Positions 1 to 7,831 of a stretch of DNA of 20,318 bases are shown piece by piece. The stretch covers positions 1-20,318 of the forward strand of contig URGI01000033.1 of assembly GCA_900547315.1 (NCBI GenBank), read 5' to 3'. Below the pieces are notes generated by a model that was given only the letters and a program-made list of their open reading frames with translations, was not told the origin of the DNA and ran no database searches. Origin of the DNA: an uncultured Eubacteriales bacterium (GTDB lineage: Bacteria; Bacillota; Clostridia; Oscillospirales; Oscillospiraceae). The position numbers and the translations under genes were made by a program. How positions within the stretch are numbered: the first letter of the stretch is position 1; each line of letters opens with the position of its first letter.

Positions 1-11
1 AAATTTTTTCA

Positions 12-28
12 TGTTACATGATGTAACA
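12..28. promoter_or_regulatory. Perfect 17-bp inverted repeat, possible operator
   Basis: TGTTACAT-G-ATGTAACA is a perfect dyad with 8-base arms around one base. It ends 21 bases upstream of the -35 box of the PAP2 gene promoter. The length and symmetry fit a dimeric helix-turn-helix regulator site. It may control this gene or one lying outside the window to the left. The cognate regulator is unknown. Confidence 0.45.
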
Positions 29-49
29 ACCGGCCTCATCCGATTTTCC

Positions 50-78
50 TTGCACTTTCGGAATTTCGGCCTTATACT
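50..78 (+). promoter_or_regulatory. Sigma-A type promoter of the PAP2 phosphatase gene
   Basis: TTGCAC at 50-55 and TATACT at 73-78 are separated by 17 bases, close to the vegetative consensus. Transcription would start near 85. The ATG at 79 therefore cannot be the start, and translation should begin at 109. Confidence 0.75.
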
Positions 79-108
79 ATGAAATACTACACAGAGAGAA
101 GGGATAAT

Positions 109-789
109 ATGACCTTGACCGCCGCCGCGCAATGGCTGAACACGGCCTTTGCCGGCTACGACAAAGCGATTCTGAAAATAATGCATTCTCTTGCCGGTGC
201 GCTCGGCCCCGTGCTGACGCCGCTGATGAAGCTCATCACTTTCCTCGGCGAAAAGGGACTGCTCCTCCTGCTGCTGTCGCTCGTGCTGATGTGCTTCGCG
301 CGCACGCGCCGCATAGGCGTATGCGTGTTCGGCGCGGTATGCTGCGGCGCGCTGATAACGAACTTCATCCTAAAGGACTGGATAGCAAGGCCGCGCCCGT
401 TTGAAACGGTCGATCTGTACCGCCAGTGGTGGCAGGCCGTCGGCTCCCCCGCCGAGGACGGCTACTCCTTCCCCTCCGGCCATGTGACGGCCGCGGCGGC
501 GGGCATGACGGCGCTGTGCCTGACGCGCGGCAGGAAGCTTGTCGTGCCGTCGGTGATAGTCGTTCTGCTGATGGCCATATCGCGCAACTATCTCATGGCG
601 CACTACCCGTCAGACGTGCTGTTCGCGGCAATCATCGGCATGGCCTCGGCCTTCATCGCGTATTACATCACGCGGCTCATCTTCCGTCTGCTGGAGGATC
701 ACGAGGACGCCGGTATATGCGCGTTCGTGCTGAATTTCGACCTTCCGGTACGGCTGCCCGGCGCATACAAGGGGCGGCACGAAAAATAA
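109..789 (+). CDS. PAP2-family membrane phosphatase
   Basis: A 226-residue integral membrane protein of the PAP2 (phosphatidic acid phosphatase type 2) superfamily. Such enzymes dephosphorylate lipid phosphates such as undecaprenyl pyrophosphate or phosphatidate at the membrane. All three signature motifs are present: Lys89-x6-Arg-Pro, the PSGH motif at about 122-125, and Ser-Arg (158-159) followed by His165 and Asp169. The PSGH His and His165 are the expected catalytic pair. Hydrophobic segments between and around the motifs fit the usual multi-helix fold. I start at 109, not the upstream in-frame ATG at 79, because AGAAGGG sits at the right distance before 109 and the upstream ATG lies inside the -10 box. 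It is monocistronic and ends at a terminator at 806. The exact lipid substrate cannot be told from sequence. Confidence 0.9.
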   Translation: MTLTAAAQWLNTAFAGYDKAILKIMHSLAGALGPVLTPLMKLITFLGEKGLLLLLLSLVLMCFARTRRIGVCVFGAVCCGALITNFILKDWIARPRPFETVDLYRQWWQAVGSPAEDGYSFPSGHVTAAAAGMTALCLTRGRKLVVPSVIVVLLMAISRNYLMAHYPSDVLFAAIIGMASAFIAYYITRLIFRLLEDHEDAGICAFVLNFDLPVRLPGAYKGRHEK

Positions 790-805
790 TAAAACTCATA
801 AAATA

Positions 806-838
806 ACGGAGAACTGCTTTTGCAGTTCTCCGTTTTTT
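806..838. terminator. Bidirectional rho-independent terminator between convergent genes
   Basis: A perfect 12-bp stem (806-817 with 822-833) and a TTTT loop are followed by six T on the plus strand. A-rich sequence before the stem supplies a T-rich tract on the minus strand. It serves the PAP2 gene from the left and the YhgE-type operon from the right. Confidence 0.88.
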
Positions 839-852
839 ACATTTCGGGGTCA

Positions 853-3558
853 TTACATAACGCCGGTGGCTTCCTTGCTCTTGGCTATCGCCGCGTTGAG
901 CTTGCGCGCCGGATAGTACAGGACGAATCCCAGCACCATGAACAGCACGCACATCAGCAGCAGGATGATCGCACAGCGGGCGTAAGTCCCGTCGTAGAAG
1001 CCGCCGATGGTCTCGCGGATCATGTCCATGCCGTAATGGAACGGCATGAAGTTATAGAGATCCTGGAAGAACTGCGGCAGAACATGGTACGGATAGGAAC
1101 CGCCGGAACCAGCGACCTGAATGACCATGATGATGACGGAGAGCGCCATGCCGATGTTATCAAGCGCGTAGACAAGGCTGTAGTTCATGAACACGAAGTT
1201 CAGCGAGCATATCATGCAGGCCAGGATGAACCGTCCGGGCGCGACGCACTGGATGCCGACATAGTACAGGCAGCCAAGCGAGGTGACGAGCGCCTGAAGG
1301 ATACCGATGCCGAGGAAGAGCGTGAAGCGTCCGAAGTAGCGCTGGATGCCGCGCGTGCGGCCGAGCTCGGGGTAATTTACCGGCACCTTTATCATCGTCG
1401 CCGCGAGGAGCGAGCCGACGAACAGCGCCAGCATTATGTAGTACGGTGACATGGCGGAGCCATAGTCGCTGATCTCATAGACGATCTCCGTGCGCATATC
1501 GACCGGAGACGTGAGGTAATCGGCCAAGCCGTCGGGGTTATCCTCAAGCACCTCCATGAGACGCTTGAAGCCGTCACTGTCAACGAAGCGGCGTACATCG
1601 TCCGCGAAGTTGGACAGATATTCATACACGGTATCGGACAGCGATATTGCCGCGTCTATCGAGGTCATGCCGTCGCCGAGGGCGGAGCTGTATCCGCGCA
1701 GCGTATCGGCCACGCCGTTGACCTTGCCCGCGCTGCCCATCAGCACGTTCTGTATCTCATTGAGCGCCGTCTGCGCGCTGTTGGCCGCGCCCGTGATATG
1801 GTCGGTGACGTTCTCGTTGAAGGTGAGTATCGCAGTGCGGATCACGTCGCGCATCTCGTTTATCTTGTCGATGATCTCCTGACGGATGCCGGGATCCTCT
1901 ATCTGATCGACCTTCTGGCGTATCTCCTCAAGCTTCGCTATGGCGTCGTCGATATACTTGGTCAGGCTCGGCGTGGAGACCTCGATGGCTTTGAGCTTCT
2001 CTTCGATCTTGTTCAGCAGCTCCAGTATCTTCTGCTGTGCCGCGGTGCCGCCGTTCCAGGAGCTTATATTGTCGATCGCGCGGTTTGCCGCTTCCTTTGC
2101 AACGTTCAGCGAATCGATGCCCGCGGCGAGCTGATCGTACTTGAAGGTCAGGTCGTTCATCACCTTCAGGCTCCACTCCATCATCTTGAGCTGCGAAGTG
2201 GACTCGCCGATGTTGCTCAGCTCATTGCGGATGCTCGCGATATGCGTCAGGTCGTCGTCAAAGCTCATCAGCGGGTCTGCCGCGTTGAGCGACGTCAGCT
2301 CTGCGGCCAGATCCTCGAGGGTCTTGTCCATCTCGGTGAGCTTCGCGTCGATCTCCTCGTTGGAGAGAGAGAAGTCGAAGTTCTTAATGTCCTGATTTAT
2401 GCCGTCCATCGTGGTGTACGCCGCGCCGACGCGATCCTTGCGCGAGACAAGCTCCGTTTCAAGCGCGTCGATATCGCTTATCAGCGCCTTGACCTCGGCG
2501 ATCATATCGTCGCGCACGGCCTCGGCGTCCATACTCTCGATGAGCGACTTTATCTTCTCGATACGCGCGATCGCGCGGTCGAGTATCGCGGACGGGTCGG
2601 GGATGCGACCCTTGAGCGCTTCGAGCTTCGCCTCAAGGTCGTCGAGTATCTGGTTTATCGCTTCCTTGAGCAGCGGCGTACCGCCCCAAGAGCTGACGAT
2701 GCCGAGCAGGGAGTCGAGATCCTTGTCGATGTCGTCAAGCGCCTTGACGATATTATTGGACAGGTCGCCCGCGACACCGGAGCCGGTGCCGATGGCGTTG
2801 CTCACGGAGCCGACGGTGTTGCCGGCATTAATTATCACTTCACCTGCGTCGTTTATCGTAGCGGCGGAGACCTCCATCAGGTTCCCCGTCTGCGTCAACA
2901 GGTTTTTGACCGAGCCGAGAATGACGTTCAGCTCCTGAAGCTGTTCGCAGGCATTGTCCAGCGCGTTCGTGAGGCTGTTCGCAACGTCGTCCGCGTCAAG
3001 GCCGAAGGCACGAACCATGGAGCTTATGGTGTTCACCGCGTCCGCCGCCTTCTCAACGATGGTAGCGTTTATCTGCTCCTGCACGGCGGTCTTGGCCTTG
3101 TTGGTTATCTTCGGGGCAATTGCGTTTTTCTTCTCGTTTTCGTAGTATTCTATCTGCGGATGGCGAAGCTCGCCGCTCATAATGCTGAGGAAGTCTCCGG
3201 TAAACTCCGGCGGCACGATCAGTGCCGCGTAATACTTGCCGGAGTAGACGCCGGACAGCGCCTCATCGCGCGTGTCGAGGAAGACCCAGCCCATCTGATT
3301 GTTGGACTCCAAGCCCTCCATGACCATCTCGCCGATGTTGAGCGTCAGGCCGAGCAGCTCCGCGCCGTCGTCCTCATTTGCGACGGCGACCTTGATGTTC
3401 GACGTGGAGGCCGGACCGTAGGGGTCCCAGTTGGAGAGGATGTTGAACCACGCGTAAAGCGAGGGAACAAGGCACAGACCCATGATGACGACAACTGCCA
3501 CAACGCTCTGGCCAAGGCGCTTCATATCAAGGTGAATTATTTTACCTATCTTTTTCAT
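853..3558 (-). CDS. YhgE/Pip-family membrane protein, large paralogue (901 aa)
   Basis: A large membrane protein of the YhgE/Pip family, which has an ABC-2-like permease fold. The name comes from the lactococcal phage infection protein; other members belong to type VII secretion loci. The N-terminus has one transmembrane helix (about 18-38) followed by the family's Asn-Trp-Asp-Pro-Tyr-Gly motif. A long extracytoplasmic stalk of about 600 residues, rich in charged heptad-like repeats, should be mostly coiled coil. The C-terminal 200 residues (from about 699) contain about five transmembrane helices, including the family-typical Gly-Ser-Gly-Gly-Ser-Tyr-Pro segment. It is the last gene of a three-gene operon, and its ATG overlaps the stop of the 170-residue gene by 4 bases. 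It is a longer paralogue of the operon's first gene. The molecular role in this organism is unknown. Confidence 0.9.
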   Translation of the reverse strand: MKKIGKIIHLDMKRLGQSVVAVVVIMGLCLVPSLYAWFNILSNWDPYGPASTSNIKVAVANEDDGAELLGLTLNIGEMVMEGLESNNQMGWVFLDTRDEALSGVYSGKYYAALIVPPEFTGDFLSIMSGELRHPQIEYYENEKKNAIAPKITNKAKTAVQEQINATIVEKAADAVNTISSMVRAFGLDADDVANSLTNALDNACEQLQELNVILGSVKNLLTQTGNLMEVSAATINDAGEVIINAGNTVGSVSNAIGTGSGVAGDLSNNIVKALDDIDKDLDSLLGIVSSWGGTPLLKEAINQILDDLEAKLEALKGRIPDPSAILDRAIARIEKIKSLIESMDAEAVRDDMIAEVKALISDIDALETELVSRKDRVGAAYTTMDGINQDIKNFDFSLSNEEIDAKLTEMDKTLEDLAAELTSLNAADPLMSFDDDLTHIASIRNELSNIGESTSQLKMMEWSLKVMNDLTFKYDQLAAGIDSLNVAKEAANRAIDNISSWNGGTAAQQKILELLNKIEEKLKAIEVSTPSLTKYIDDAIAKLEEIRQKVDQIEDPGIRQEIIDKINEMRDVIRTAILTFNENVTDHITGAANSAQTALNEIQNVLMGSAGKVNGVADTLRGYSSALGDGMTSIDAAISLSDTVYEYLSNFADDVRRFVDSDGFKRLMEVLEDNPDGLADYLTSPVDMRTEIVYEISDYGSAMSPYYIMLALFVGSLLAATMIKVPVNYPELGRTRGIQRYFGRFTLFLGIGILQALVTSLGCLYYVGIQCVAPGRFILACMICSLNFVFMNYSLVYALDNIGMALSVIIMVIQVAGSGGSYPYHVLPQFFQDLYNFMPFHYGMDMIRETIGGFYDGTYARCAIILLLMCVLFMVLGFVLYYPARKLNAAIAKSKEATGVM

Positions 3559-4067
3559 GCCTTATCCTCCGATGCGCCCTTTGCCCCGTCCTTGCCGGAC
3601 TCATCCTTGTACTCGGCGCGCAGCTCGTCTATTATCTCGTCTACCTCATCGTTGGGGACGGCAACCGTCTTGCGCTGTGTCATAGCGGTGCGGGCGGCCT
3701 CCGTCGCGGCTTCCAGCTCGGTTATCGTCTCGGCAAGACGCTGGCGGCGCTGGCGGACTACGATATCCGCCGTCTCCTCGCCGAAGTCCTGCTCGCGGCG
3801 TGTTATCTCCTCCACCTTGCGCTTCAGCTCAAAGTTCAGGTACTCCACCGCGATGAGGTACGCCGCCACGGCGAACATCGTCGCGATCCACATCAGCAGG
3901 AAGATGACCTTCGAGCCGTTCGTGATGAACATTATCGTCAGAAACAGCACGGTGGAAATTATCAGCGCCCAGAGTCCCTTATGGATGCGAACCTGGTTCG
4001 CGTAATACAGTGTCTTGACCTCGTCAACGAGGCGGTCATACAACTTATGATAGCTATGCTCTGACAT
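3555..4067 (-). CDS. Small two-helix membrane protein with cytoplasmic coiled coil
   Basis: A 170-residue protein that I do not assign to a named family. It shows a short charged N-terminus, two closely spaced transmembrane helices (about 31-49 and 53-75), then a highly charged, heptad-like region (about 78-130) and an acidic, Lys-rich tail. The two helices form a hairpin, leaving the coiled part probably in the cytoplasm. Its ribosome site AAGGAGG overlaps the stop codon of the upstream YhgE-type gene, and its own stop overlaps the start of the downstream one. Translation of all three is therefore likely coupled. The position between two YhgE/Pip proteins suggests a subunit or assembly partner of that pair; this is inference. 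Confidence 0.82.
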   Translation of the reverse strand: MSEHSYHKLYDRLVDEVKTLYYANQVRIHKGLWALIISTVLFLTIMFITNGSKVIFLLMWIATMFAVAAYLIAVEYLNFELKRKVEEITRREQDFGEETADIVVRQRRQRLAETITELEAATEAARTAMTQRKTVAVPNDEVDEIIDELRAEYKDESGKDGAKGASEDKA

Positions 4068-4081
4068 TGTACTGCACCTCC

Positions 4082-6148
4082 TTAGAACAGTCCGGTCTCT
4101 TCGAGACGCTCTTCCATGAAATGATTGACTCCCATGAATGGCTTACGCACAAACAGGCCGATGCCCAGCGCCGCCACGGCAAATATCAGCAGCTGCGAAA
4201 GCTTGGTGACATATATATTGCCGTACAGGCCGCAGATGCATTCGCGCATTGCGTCGATAGCATAGGGGAAGGGGAAGAACAGATATATCTTCTGGTACAC
4301 CTCCGGCAGCAGCTCTATCGGGAAGGTGCCGCTGGAGCCTGCGATCTGGAGAACCATGATGACGACGACTATCGCCTTGCCGACATCGCCAAAGGACACG
4401 GCCAGAGAATATATCAGCAGGCTGAAGGTAAAGCTCGTGACGAAGCCCGTCAGGTACAGAAGCCCCGGCTCCAGACATTGTATCTTCAAAATCAGCAGGT
4501 CGCCGGTGATTATTATCGCGGTCTGTATCTGGCTCATCACGAAGAACAGCAGATACCGGCCGAAGAACAGCTGCACGGGCTTGGGGTTCACAAGTCCCTC
4601 GGGGCTTGCGTGCGGCTTGAGTATCGCAACGAGGATAACGCCGCCGACCCACACCGCCAGCACCGAGTAGAACGGAGCCATCGCGGAGCCGTAGTTTGCT
4701 ATCGGGTATATCGGGGTGACGCTGGTCTGCACTATCTGCGCGAGGTACTGGCCGTAGACCGCCGGACTGCCGCCCAGCAGGTCGACAAGCGCGGCGAAGT
4801 AATCCTCGTCGGTCGTGATGCTGTCGAGCTTCTGCAGCGTCTCCGTCAGGGACGTGATAACGCGCGAAGCGGCGGGCTGCATCGCGTGGAGCGTATCGTC
4901 CAGCGCGGCTTTTGTGCTCTCGACGGCGTCGCGCAGGACGAGCGCGTCGTTATTCAGCTTGCGCACGCTGTCAAGCGTCGTCGCAACGTTGAGGAAGATG
5001 TCCTCGACGGCCTTGGTAAGCTCCTCGGCGGAGGGGACGATGGTGTCCGTCAGGCCGAAGATGGTATCAACGATATCCGTGCAGTCGCCGATGGCCTCCT
5101 GAATATCGTCCCTGTGCGGCAGGGCATTGAGCCACTTGCCGAGGTCGTAGAAGTTATCGGCTATCTTCTGCGCGAGAGCCTTTGCGTCCTGCCCGACCTG
5201 AGTGTCTCCGGGGATCGCGTCGCCCCAGCCGCTCACCTTATCGCCGCAGGCTATCGCGTCGGCGGCGGCCTTCTCGACCGCTTTCTTCGCCGCAGCTATC
5301 GCCTCGGCATTGCCGGACTCGATGGCGTTCTGGAGCCGGTCGAGCGACGCCTGCACCTTTTCAAGCGCCTCATACACGGCGAGGTCTATCTGCGCCACAT
5401 TGTCGCGTATCTCGCTGCCCTCCGGGAGCTTGGAATTGATGTCGGCGATTATCTTATCCAGCTCCGAGGTGTCGATGCTGATGTTGCCGCTGCCGCCCGA
5501 TGCAAAGTTATCCAGCGCGCGCTGCGCCGCGTTCAGCGTGGTCAGCGCCTGCTGCAGAACGACGTGCAGCGCCTCTCTGGGGTTATCCTCGGCAATCTCG
5601 GCGGATATGACGTTCGCCTGCTCCATGATACCGCTTATCAGAACTTCGAGATAGTTCTCGTTTATCGAGCGCTTGAGCGACTCGACCGCAGTGTCGGTTA
5701 TCTTGGTCGCAACGGCGTTCTTCTTTGCGTTTTCATAGTAGGTTATCTCAGGCTTGCCGTTCCACATGGTAAGCATGTTGTACATGTTATAGGAGAAGTT
5801 CTCGTCAATGACGACAGCGGCGTAGTATTCGCCGGAGTACACGCCGTTGACGGCCTGCTCCTCGCTGTCTGTGATGACCCAGTTGATGGCCGTTGACTCA
5901 CGCAGGTCTTCGATTATATCGTCGCCCTTGTTGACCTTCTCGCCGGTATCGGTCACATAGCCCTTGTCCATCGACGCGACGGCAATGGAGATATTGCCCG
6001 TGTTGCCGTAGGGATCCCAGTTCGAATAGATGTTGAGCCATGCGTACAGACTCGGCAGGATCATTATTGCTATCGCCACGACGAAAGCGAAGAAATGCCG
6101 GCTGAGAGACTTGACGTCCCTCCCGAAAATTTTGAATATGTTTCGCAT
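4082..6148 (-). CDS. YhgE/Pip-family membrane protein, shorter paralogue (688 aa)
   Basis: First gene of the three-gene operon and a paralogue of its last gene. The N-terminal transmembrane helix (about 17-38) is followed by the same Asn-Trp-Asp-Pro-Tyr-Gly motif. Next comes a domain with a Tyr-Tyr-Ala-Ala-Val segment like its partner's. The stalk is about 200 residues shorter than in the 901-residue protein and also looks helical. The last 204 residues (from about 485) hold the multi-helix ABC-2-like permease domain, with the matching Gly-Ser-Ser-Gly-Thr-Phe-Pro segment. GGAGG precedes the ATG at the right distance, and a near-consensus promoter lies upstream. Two unequal paralogues in one operon suggest a heteromeric membrane complex. 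Confidence 0.9.
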   Translation of the reverse strand: MRNIFKIFGRDVKSLSRHFFAFVVAIAIMILPSLYAWLNIYSNWDPYGNTGNISIAVASMDKGYVTDTGEKVNKGDDIIEDLRESTAINWVITDSEEQAVNGVYSGEYYAAVVIDENFSYNMYNMLTMWNGKPEITYYENAKKNAVATKITDTAVESLKRSINENYLEVLISGIMEQANVISAEIAEDNPREALHVVLQQALTTLNAAQRALDNFASGGSGNISIDTSELDKIIADINSKLPEGSEIRDNVAQIDLAVYEALEKVQASLDRLQNAIESGNAEAIAAAKKAVEKAAADAIACGDKVSGWGDAIPGDTQVGQDAKALAQKIADNFYDLGKWLNALPHRDDIQEAIGDCTDIVDTIFGLTDTIVPSAEELTKAVEDIFLNVATTLDSVRKLNNDALVLRDAVESTKAALDDTLHAMQPAASRVITSLTETLQKLDSITTDEDYFAALVDLLGGSPAVYGQYLAQIVQTSVTPIYPIANYGSAMAPFYSVLAVWVGGVILVAILKPHASPEGLVNPKPVQLFFGRYLLFFVMSQIQTAIIITGDLLILKIQCLEPGLLYLTGFVTSFTFSLLIYSLAVSFGDVGKAIVVVIMVLQIAGSSGTFPIELLPEVYQKIYLFFPFPYAIDAMRECICGLYGNIYVTKLSQLLIFAVAALGIGLFVRKPFMGVNHFMEERLEETGLF

Positions 6149-6190
6149 AATTCCTCCGTACCCGCTGACAATTATTCTTACATTCTAAGC

Positions 6191-6219
6191 ATTATATATT
6201 TTTGCTTTTTCTTTGACAA
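6191..6219 (-). promoter_or_regulatory. Near-consensus sigma-A promoter of the YhgE/Pip operon
   Basis: On the minus strand, TTGTCA (plus 6214-6219) and a perfect TATAAT (plus 6191-6196) are separated by 17 A-rich bases. The leader to the ATG at 6148 is short, about 36 bases. This should be a strong vegetative promoter. Confidence 0.85.
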
Positions 6220-6306
6220 CAACAAAAGTATCTCAATTCTGCGCATGGGCGCGGTTTTGCATAAAAATCAGTCATTTCAGCCCGTAAGTTTAGGCCGTAT
6301 AACACG

Positions 6307-6340
6307 CCGTCCATCGGTTTTGACGAAAACCGATGGACGG
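6307..6340 (-). terminator. 15-bp perfect hairpin after the amidohydrolase gene
   Basis: Arms 6307-6321 and 6326-6340 pair perfectly around a 4-base loop, 11 bases beyond the amidohydrolase stop codon. Neither side has a proper T-run, so it is not a textbook intrinsic terminator. It may terminate with help or protect the 3' end of the transcript. Confidence 0.5.
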
Positions 6341-6351
6341 ATGTTCCTACA

Positions 6352-7632
6352 TTATTTATATAGATCGAGCTGGCGCTCTACCTGCGCCATCTTCTTCACC
6401 TTGGGCGCGTTGAACACTTCGCCGCGGGCGACGACCATCGCAGGAGTGCGCAGAGCCTCAAGGCTGTCGAGCGGGTTCTGCTCCGTGACGACAAAGTCGG
6501 CGCACTTGCCCGCCTCGATGCTGCCGGTGACGTCGGAAAGTCCGGCGATCTCCGCGTTTATCATCGTCGCGGTGTGCAGCGCGAAAGCGTTCGACACGCC
6601 GCAGTATTTATGGAAATAGTTCAGCTCGCGCCACATGTCGTAATGCGTGATGTACGGGCAGCCCGTATCGGTGCCGAGGCCGACGGTGATGCCGGCGGCA
6701 AGGCAGGCGCGGGCGCAGTCTATCATGCCGTTGAACACGACCTCGCCGTTATACTTCTCCGTCTCGGTGATGTGGCTGACCTCGCGGTCAAACAGTGCGT
6801 AGGGCAGCGCGGGAGATATCGTCGTCACCAGCGCCGCTCCCCTCTCCTTGAAAAGGGAAATAATATGCTCGTCAGGCTTTGCGCCGTGCTCTATGGTGTC
6901 AACGCCGTTTTCGAGCGCGACGCGCACGCCCTCCGGACTCTCCACATGCGCGGCGACCTTGTAGCCCAGCCGGTGCGCCTCGTCACACGCGGCCTTGACG
7001 TACTCGGGCGGCATCTTCAGCGCGCCCGGCTCGCCCTTCACGGTCGCGTCCAGCACGCCGCCGGTTATCATCAGCTTTATAAGATCTGGCTTGCCGGAAG
7101 CAATCTTCGTGACAAGATCTTTCGCCTCCTCGGCGCTGTGCGCCTCATACGCAAGCGAGCCTGCCATATGCCCGCCGGGCACGGAGACCGCCATGTTCGC
7201 CGCGAGGATGCGCGGGCCGACGTACTTCCCGGCCTTTATCCCGTCGCGTATCTTGCCGTCGTACTCCATGATGCCGCCGACGGTGCGGATGGTGGTGACG
7301 CCGCTCATGAGCTGGGTCTTGGCGTTCGCGGCGCAGATGATCTCGACCACGCGCCGCATGAGCGCGGTGCTCGTGACGGTCTTTACAAGCTTGGTATTAT
7401 CGGCCTGCTTTTTCTTCGGGCGGCCGGAGGCAGGCAGGTGCAGATGCAGGTTTATAAGCCCCGGCATAATATACTTGCCGCCGAGATCTACCTTCTCGCA
7501 GTCCGCGCCCTCGCTGCCCGCGGGGACAATGCCGACTATCTTCTCGCCGTCGGTGATGATGCTCATGCCCTTCTGCGGCTGCATATTTTCGCTGCCGTCG
7601 AGTATAATGCCGTTTATATACGCTCTTTTCAT
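6352..7632 (-). CDS. Metal-dependent amidohydrolase (imidazolonepropionase/Xaa-Pro dipeptidase-like)
   Basis: A 426-residue cytoplasmic hydrolase of the amidohydrolase superfamily, in the branch annotated as imidazolonepropionase-like or Xaa-Pro dipeptidase-like. These enzymes hydrolyse amide bonds of small or cyclic substrates using one or two metals. The metal ligands are all visible: His63-x-His65, Lys186 (the lysine carboxylated in binuclear members, in an Ile-Lys-Leu-Met segment), His229, His249 and Asp322. The N-terminal and C-terminal strands form the usual composite small domain, and the length is typical. There is no signal peptide. TAGGAG precedes the ATG. It is transcribed alone from a strong promoter and is divergent from the marR/exporter operon. 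The natural substrate cannot be deduced. Confidence 0.88.
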   Translation of the reverse strand: MKRAYINGIILDGSENMQPQKGMSIITDGEKIVGIVPAGSEGADCEKVDLGGKYIMPGLINLHLHLPASGRPKKKQADNTKLVKTVTSTALMRRVVEIICAANAKTQLMSGVTTIRTVGGIMEYDGKIRDGIKAGKYVGPRILAANMAVSVPGGHMAGSLAYEAHSAEEAKDLVTKIASGKPDLIKLMITGGVLDATVKGEPGALKMPPEYVKAACDEAHRLGYKVAAHVESPEGVRVALENGVDTIEHGAKPDEHIISLFKERGAALVTTISPALPYALFDREVSHITETEKYNGEVVFNGMIDCARACLAAGITVGLGTDTGCPYITHYDMWRELNYFHKYCGVSNAFALHTATMINAEIAGLSDVTGSIEAGKCADFVVTEQNPLDSLEALRTPAMVVARGEVFNAPKVKKMAQVERQLDLYK

Positions 7633-7664
7633 GGCAATGCTCCTACTATTATATTTATGCTCTG

Positions 7665-7693
7665 ATTATAGCCGCGCTGCGCGGATTTTTCAA
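7665..7693 (-). promoter_or_regulatory. Amidohydrolase promoter with palindrome in its spacer
   Basis: On the minus strand, TTGAAA (plus 7688-7693) and TATAAT (plus 7665-7670) are separated by 17 bases. Inside the spacer is a perfect dyad, CCGCGC-A-GCGCGG on the minus strand (plus 7672-7684). A regulator bound there would sit directly between the two promoter boxes, so control by repression is plausible. Confidence 0.78.
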
Positions 7694-7768
7694 GGCTTCA
7701 TAAAAAGTTCAGAGCATTGTGACGAAAGCCGTCCTCCGGATATCCGTTCTTTTTGTCTGTGATGATGA

Positions 7769-7797
7769 TTGACATTATAAACCTAAATGGCTAAAAT
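7769..7797 (+). promoter_or_regulatory. Sigma-A promoter of the marR/ABC exporter operon
   Basis: A perfect TTGACA (7769-7774) and TAAAAT (7792-7797) are 17 bases apart. Transcription should start near 7803. This places the upstream in-frame ATG at 7787 inside the promoter and rules it out as a start. Confidence 0.82.
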
Positions 7798-7799
7798 AT

Positions 7800-7811
7800 G
7801 TCGTATACTAC
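7800..7811. promoter_or_regulatory. Candidate MarR autoregulatory operator
   Basis: GT-C-GTATAC-T-AC is a 12-bp dyad, imperfect at one symmetric position. It overlaps the predicted transcription start just downstream of the -10 box, the usual place for MarR self-repression. The repeat is short, so this is a suggestion only. Confidence 0.35.
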
Positions 7812-7831
7812 CTATTAGAGAGGTGAGCTTA

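Noticed and set aside
1798..5896. Very long open frames on the plus strand (1798-4005 and 4067-5896) opposite the YhgE/Pip genes
   Set aside because: They mirror the codon pattern of real genes on the other strand, which avoid the codons that would give stops here. The translations are low-complexity and rich in Arg, His and Val, with no domain and no sensible ribosome sites.
6574..7665. 363-codon open frame antisense to the amidohydrolase gene
   Set aside because: A shadow frame; the amidohydrolase has all its metal ligands and its own promoter.
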